NCBI RefSeq assembly: GCF_003598715.1
Contig: NZ_QZFU01000023.1
Location: forward strand, 124,001-188,000
DNA from: Nocardia panacis
Lineage (GTDB): Bacteria; Actinomycetota; Actinomycetes; Mycobacteriales; Mycobacteriaceae
Length of the DNA stretch: 64,000 nt
Direction of reading: 5' to 3'
This document shows positions 60,414-64,000 of this stretch, piece by piece; position 1 is the first letter of the stretch, and each line of letters starts with the position of its first letter. Under the pieces are notes generated by a model, which was given only the letters and a program-made list of their open reading frames with translations, ran no database searches and was not told where the DNA came from. The position numbers and the translations under genes are program-made.

Positions 60414-62281
60414 CAGGCACCCACCTTCTCCAACAGACCCGAAAGCGCCTCGACCGCATCCATCTTCGCGGCGAGATACCCATCCGGGCGCATATCCTCG
60501 GCCACCTCGGCCACCGCCTTGGCCGCACCGGCCAGCAGCACCGTGCGCACACCCGCCGCGCGCAAACGCTCGACCGCATGGCCCGCCTGCTCGGCGTAGC
60601 GGGCGTCGGCCCCGCACAGCACCGCGATCCGCGCGCCGGATTCGGCGGCGGCCTCGGCGATGGCCGCCACGCTCAGCGGGCCGGGATTGACGGCCTCGAT
60701 ACCGCCGCAAGCCAACAGATTCGCCGACCAGGTGACCCGCACATTGTGTTCGGCCACCGAGCCGAGCGGCACCAGCAGCGCCTTCGGCCGCGCGCCGTGC
60801 GCGGCCAGGTAGGCGTCGGAGCGGTCGCGCAGCGCCTCGAAAGCCGCACCGTAGCGGGCATTCGGGCCGGGCCGCCGCGCCGCCGCCGACAGCGGGGCCT
60901 CCACCGGATTCGGGAATTCGTTGACGCCGGTGACCGTCGTCGCGCGGTGCGCGATATCGCGATCGCGCCGCGCCGCTGTCGCGCCGATCCGCTCGGCCAG
61001 CAACCCGGAGTCGAGCACGGCGCGGTAGCCGCCCGCCGCCTCCAACTCCTGCATGAATTCCCAAGCCTTCTCGGCCAATTCGGCGGTGTAGTCCTCCACA
61101 TACCAGGAACCGGCCGCCGGATCGAGCACATGCCCCAGATGTGACTCCTCGAGCAGCAGCAACTGGGTATTGCGGGCCATGCGCTCGGCGAACGCCTTGG
61201 ATACCCCCAATTCGCCGGGCGGCAAAGCGGAATCGAAGGGCAGCACCGTCACCAGATCCGCGCCGCCCACACCAGCGCCGAAGCAGGCCAGCGTGGTGCG
61301 CAGCATATTCACCCACGGATCGCGCTGGGTCATCATGGCCGCCGAGGTGACCGCGTGCTGCGGCGCGCCACCGAAGGCGGGCGCCCCGCACACATGCGCC
61401 ACCCTGGCCCAGATCCGACGCGCCGCGCGGAATTTCGCGATGGTGGCGAATTGGTCGTCGGTGGCGGCCAAGCGGAAACTCAACTGGCCGAACGCGTCCG
61501 CGATATCGACGCCCGAATCGGTGAGCACACGCAGATACTCCAGACCCGCGGCGACGGCGGCGCCGAGTTCCTGCGCGTCGGAGGCGCCCGCCTCGTGGAA
61601 GACGGTGCCGGACACGGTGATCGCCCGCACCGTCTCGGCGCGGGCCGCCGCGCGGCGCACCAACTCCACCGTCTCGTCCAGCCCGATATCGTCGGCGCCG
61701 ACGAACCTGCTGGTCAGCGGACCCGCACCCAGATAGACCTGAATATCGGCGCGCCGCTGCGGCGTATCGGCATCCAGCAGCGAGAACACCTGCGTGGCCG
61801 CCGCGTTCGCCGCCGAACCGGCCTCGAGCACCAGCGGGGCGAGCTCGAACAGCAGACCCGACAGCGCCGTCGACATCCGTTCGACCGCGACGCCGTGCGC
61901 GCCCACCCGCAGCCAGACCGCGCCGATACCGTTCTCCAGACCCGTCAGCAGTTCGCGATTGGCGGCTGTCGCCTCGGGTTCGGTGATCCGCGCGCAGGCG
62001 AACCATCCGCGGTGCGCGTCGCGGGTGGCGTCGCGACCGCGAACGAATGGGTACACGCCCGGCAGCGGCAACTCGGGGCGCTCGTCGCGGCGGGTGTACA
62101 GCGGGGCGATGGTCACATCGTCATAGGTGCGGGCATCGAGCAGATGCTCCGGCTCCGCGGGCAGGTCGGCGGTGTCGACGCGCCGCGCCTTCGCCAGCAC
62201 ACCGGCCACGCCCTTGCGCCAGGCGGCATAGTCGGGCACGGGATCTGAACCACTCGGCATCGTCGCAGCTTTCTGTTCCAT
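60413..62281 (-). CDS. mutA: Methylmalonyl-CoA mutase small subunit
   Basis: 622 residues. It has the same fold as MutB but lacks the DxHxxG cobalamin motif (the equivalent loop reads CGADARYAEQ) and substrate residues, as is normal for the structural subunit. PFVRGRDATRDAHRGW and HEAGASDAQELG are MutA hallmarks. ATG at 62281 (GGAG 10 bases upstream) gives the family length. First gene of mutA-mutB-meaB. Confidence 0.95.
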   Translation of the reverse strand: MEQKAATMPSGSDPVPDYAAWRKGVAGVLAKARRVDTADLPAEPEHLLDARTYDDVTIAPLYTRRDERPELPLPGVYPFVRGRDATRDAHRGWFACARITEPEATAANRELLTGLENGIGAVWLRVGAHGVAVERMSTALSGLLFELAPLVLEAGSAANAAATQVFSLLDADTPQRRADIQVYLGAGPLTSRFVGADDIGLDETVELVRRAAARAETVRAITVSGTVFHEAGASDAQELGAAVAAGLEYLRVLTDSGVDIADAFGQLSFRLAATDDQFATIAKFRAARRIWARVAHVCGAPAFGGAPQHAVTSAAMMTQRDPWVNMLRTTLACFGAGVGGADLVTVLPFDSALPPGELGVSKAFAERMARNTQLLLLEESHLGHVLDPAAGSWYVEDYTAELAEKAWEFMQELEAAGGYRAVLDSGLLAERIGATAARRDRDIAHRATTVTGVNEFPNPVEAPLSAAARRPGPNARYGAAFEALRDRSDAYLAAHGARPKALLVPLGSVAEHNVRVTWSANLLACGGIEAVNPGPLSVAAIAEAAAESGARIAVLCGADARYAEQAGHAVERLRAAGVRTVLLAGAAKAVAEVAEDMRPDGYLAAKMDAVEALSGLLEKVGA

Positions 62282-62551
62282 CGTGGCGGCGCTCCATTCC
62301 GGATCGCGCGGTGACGCAAGGTACCGCGCTCGGTTCGGCCGATTACCGCCGGTCACCTCAGGAATACCGGATACCGCGGCACCCGCCCATACTTCGCACG
62401 ATATTCGCATGGCACTGTGTGGCTGCTTCGCATGGCGAACGATCTCGGGTTCGCGCAGTTCAACGCGGAGGAATCGAAACCATCGCGCCGAGTTCGATGG
62501 TAGTCCGGCGCGTGGGCGGGCGAAACAGATCCGAGCGGTACGCTGTGCCGA

Positions 62552-63229
62552 GTGACCAGGCTGATCCGTGACCCGCGCACCGCGGCACTCGTCGTCGGTG
62601 TACTCGCGGTCTTCGGTGCGGCGCTACTGGTTCCACTGCCCGGCCCGCGCGAGATCCAGCAGTGGGCGCACGCCATCGGCCCCTCGTTCGTCCTGCTGTT
62701 CTTCCTCGCCCACGTTCTGATCACCATCGCACCCTTCCCGCGCACCGTGCTGACCCTCAGCGCCGGCCTACTGTTCGGCCCGTGGATCGGCATCCTGGTC
62801 GCCGTCGGCGCGACCACTGTGAGCGCCGTCCTCGCCTTCGGACTCGTGCGCGCCCTCGATCACGAGCGCGTCGCCAAGCGCCTCACCCACCCCGCCGTTC
62901 GCGCCGTCAACCGCCATCTGGCCCGCCGCGGTTGGCTCGCGGTCGGCTCGCTGCGCCTCATCGCCGCCGCACCGTTCTCCGTCGTCAACTACTGCGCCGC
63001 CCTGTCCGCGATACCCTTCGCGCCCTATCTGCTGGCCACCTTCCTCGGCATCATTCCCGGCACCGTCGGCACCGTTCTGCTCGGCGACGCGCTGACCGGC
63101 CACCTCAGCGTCGCCTCGATCGTGGTGACGGTGATCTGCTTCGCCATCGGTGTTATCGGGTTGCTCGTCGATATGCGGTGGCGACTCGACGAGGTCGAAA
63201 CACCGGTGCCGGTCGCCGCGCGGGACTGA
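62552..63229 (+). CDS. TVP38/TMEM64-family (VTT domain) membrane protein
   Basis: 225 residues from GTG. About six helices with FPRTVLTLSAGLLFGPWIG, the VTT-domain signature, and GIIPGTVGTVLLGDAL. The DedA/TVP38 superfamily includes undecaprenyl-phosphate and phospholipid translocases; the function of actinobacterial members is largely unknown. Divergent from mutA. Confidence 0.88.
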   Translation: MTRLIRDPRTAALVVGVLAVFGAALLVPLPGPREIQQWAHAIGPSFVLLFFLAHVLITIAPFPRTVLTLSAGLLFGPWIGILVAVGATTVSAVLAFGLVRALDHERVAKRLTHPAVRAVNRHLARRGWLAVGSLRLIAAAPFSVVNYCAALSAIPFAPYLLATFLGIIPGTVGTVLLGDALTGHLSVASIVVTVICFAIGVIGLLVDMRWRLDEVETPVPVAARD

Positions 63230-63244
63230 CCGGACACCTCGGTA

Positions 63245-64000
63245 TCAGTCACCGGGCAGTTCGATGGGGACGGCGATCACGTCGACCATCGCACCGGTGC
63301 GCAGCACGGTGACCGGTAGGGAACGGCCTATCGCGTCGTCGAAGAGTTGACGTTGAATGCCCTGGGCGTCGCGGACCTCGGCGCGGGCCACACTCAGCAC
63401 CAGATCGCCGCGACGCAGACCCGCCTGCTCGGCCGGGCCGCCGCGCACGATGTCCACGATGCGCACACCCGCGTCCTGACCGGTGCGGGCGGCCACGGGT
63501 GCGGGCAGCGGCGCGGGAACGCCCACGAGTCCGAGGTAGGCGCGACGCACCCGGCCCTCGTGCAGCAGCGTGGTGATGATGCGGCGGGTGGTCCGATTGA
63601 TCGGGATCGCCAGGCCGAGTCCGATACCGGCCACCGCGGTATTGATCCCGACCACCCTGGCCGCCGAATTGGCCAACGCACCACCGGAATTGCCCGGATT
63701 CAGCGCGGCATCGGTCTGGATGACGTCCTCGATCACCCGACCCGCCCGCCGCGAGGCCACCGGCACCGCGCGACCCAACGCGCTCACCACACCCGCCGTC
63801 ACCGACCCCGCCAACCCCAGCGGGCTGCCCACCGCCACCACCAACTGTCCGACCACGAGATGGTCCGCATCCCCCAGGGGCGCCGCGCCCGGCGCGCCGC
63901 CGCGCACCCGCAGCACCGCCAGATCCGACAGCGGATCCACCCCGACCACCTCGAAACGCGCCTCGCTCCCGTCGGCGAACACCGCCTCGCCCCGCAGGGC
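63245..64000 (-). CDS. HtrA/DegP-type S1C serine protease, 5' partial
   Basis: The frame runs off the right edge; 251 residues of the C-terminal part are seen. LAVLRV contains the catalytic Asp (DPLSDLAVL), and ALNPGNSGGAL carries the nucleophilic Ser; the His motif lies outside. A PDZ domain follows (GVRIVDIVRGGPAEQAGLRR). Envelope quality-control protease; the N-terminal membrane anchor cannot be judged here. Convergent with the TVP38-like gene, 15 bases apart. Confidence 0.9.
   Translation of the reverse strand, partial: ALRGEAVFADGSEARFEVVGVDPLSDLAVLRVRGGAPGAAPLGDADHLVVGQLVVAVGSPLGLAGSVTAGVVSALGRAVPVASRRAGRVIEDVIQTDAALNPGNSGGALANSAARVVGINTAVAGIGLGLAIPINRTTRRIITTLLHEGRVRRAYLGLVGVPAPLPAPVAARTGQDAGVRIVDIVRGGPAEQAGLRRGDLVLSVARAEVRDAQGIQRQLFDDAIGRSLPVTVLRTGAMVDVIAVPIELPGD

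Noticed and set aside
1..64000. CRISPR arrays, insertion sequences, prophage or rRNA genes
   Set aside because: No spaced identical repeats, transposase, integrase, phage structural genes or rRNA segments were seen on either strand.

Overview
The window is high-G+C actinobacterial DNA, most likely from Nocardia or a close relative (Nocardiaceae). Grounds for this are the strong third-position G/C bias, many GTG starts and ATGA/GTGA overlaps. The gene families also fit: LytR-CpsA-Psr protein, DUF5753 XRE regulators with a DUF397 partner, Rv1733c-like protein, LigC with a primase-polymerase, EphD-like hydrolase, MutAB-MeaB, and PucR-type regulators. This assignment is inference from gene content; no rRNA or tRNA gene was seen.

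Layout. 1-9828: a deacetylase fragment, then a minus-strand operon of eight genes (three family 2 glycosyltransferases, a flippase, a condensation-like acyltransferase, two membrane proteins and a secreted GH16 enzyme) that looks like a surface-polysaccharide locus. 9829-14489: a secreted nuclease-like protein with an internal tandem repeat, an LCP cell-wall ligase, and two decayed genes (a GMC oxidoreductase without its FAD-binding N-terminus and a possible sigma-factor tail). 14490-25456: a PucR-type regulator, a flavin oxidoreductase, an acyl-CoA carboxylase beta chain, a two-module Lrp regulator facing a VOC protein and a frameshifted carboxylesterase, a TetR/Rv1733c pair, a DUF5753 regulator and a secreted lipase. 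25457-29857: an accessory region with a second DUF5753 regulator, a DUF397 protein, a DUF574 methyltransferase and two small unknown genes; a 20-bp motif occurs three times here.

30000-42106 is the most distinctive part. A second PucR-type regulator and a CBS protein precede a four-gene overlapping operon. It encodes a cysteine-desulfurase-like enzyme, an unrecognised protein with a C-terminal CxxC heavy-metal domain, a Y4yA-like fold-III PLP enzyme, and a cysteine-synthase-like enzyme fused to rhodanese. A TetR gene with 15-bp direct repeats upstream follows. Next comes a clear M-box magnesium riboswitch leading into mgtC, a fused two-domain ABC permease and an ATPase.

42214-64000: cold-shock protein; ligC with its primase-polymerase partner; small membrane proteins; TetR/acyl-CoA dehydrogenase; an EphD-like hydrolase whose nucleophile is glycine; an SDR with an N-terminal Cys4 module; a type II thioesterase facing a CoA-transferase; a TetR/FAD-monooxygenase pair around a perfect 15-bp inverted repeat; nucleoside hydrolase and amidohydrolase; meaB-mutB-mutA; a VTT membrane protein; and a truncated HtrA-type protease. 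Together with the carboxylase beta chain, MutAB-MeaB would provide a propionyl-CoA to succinyl-CoA route.
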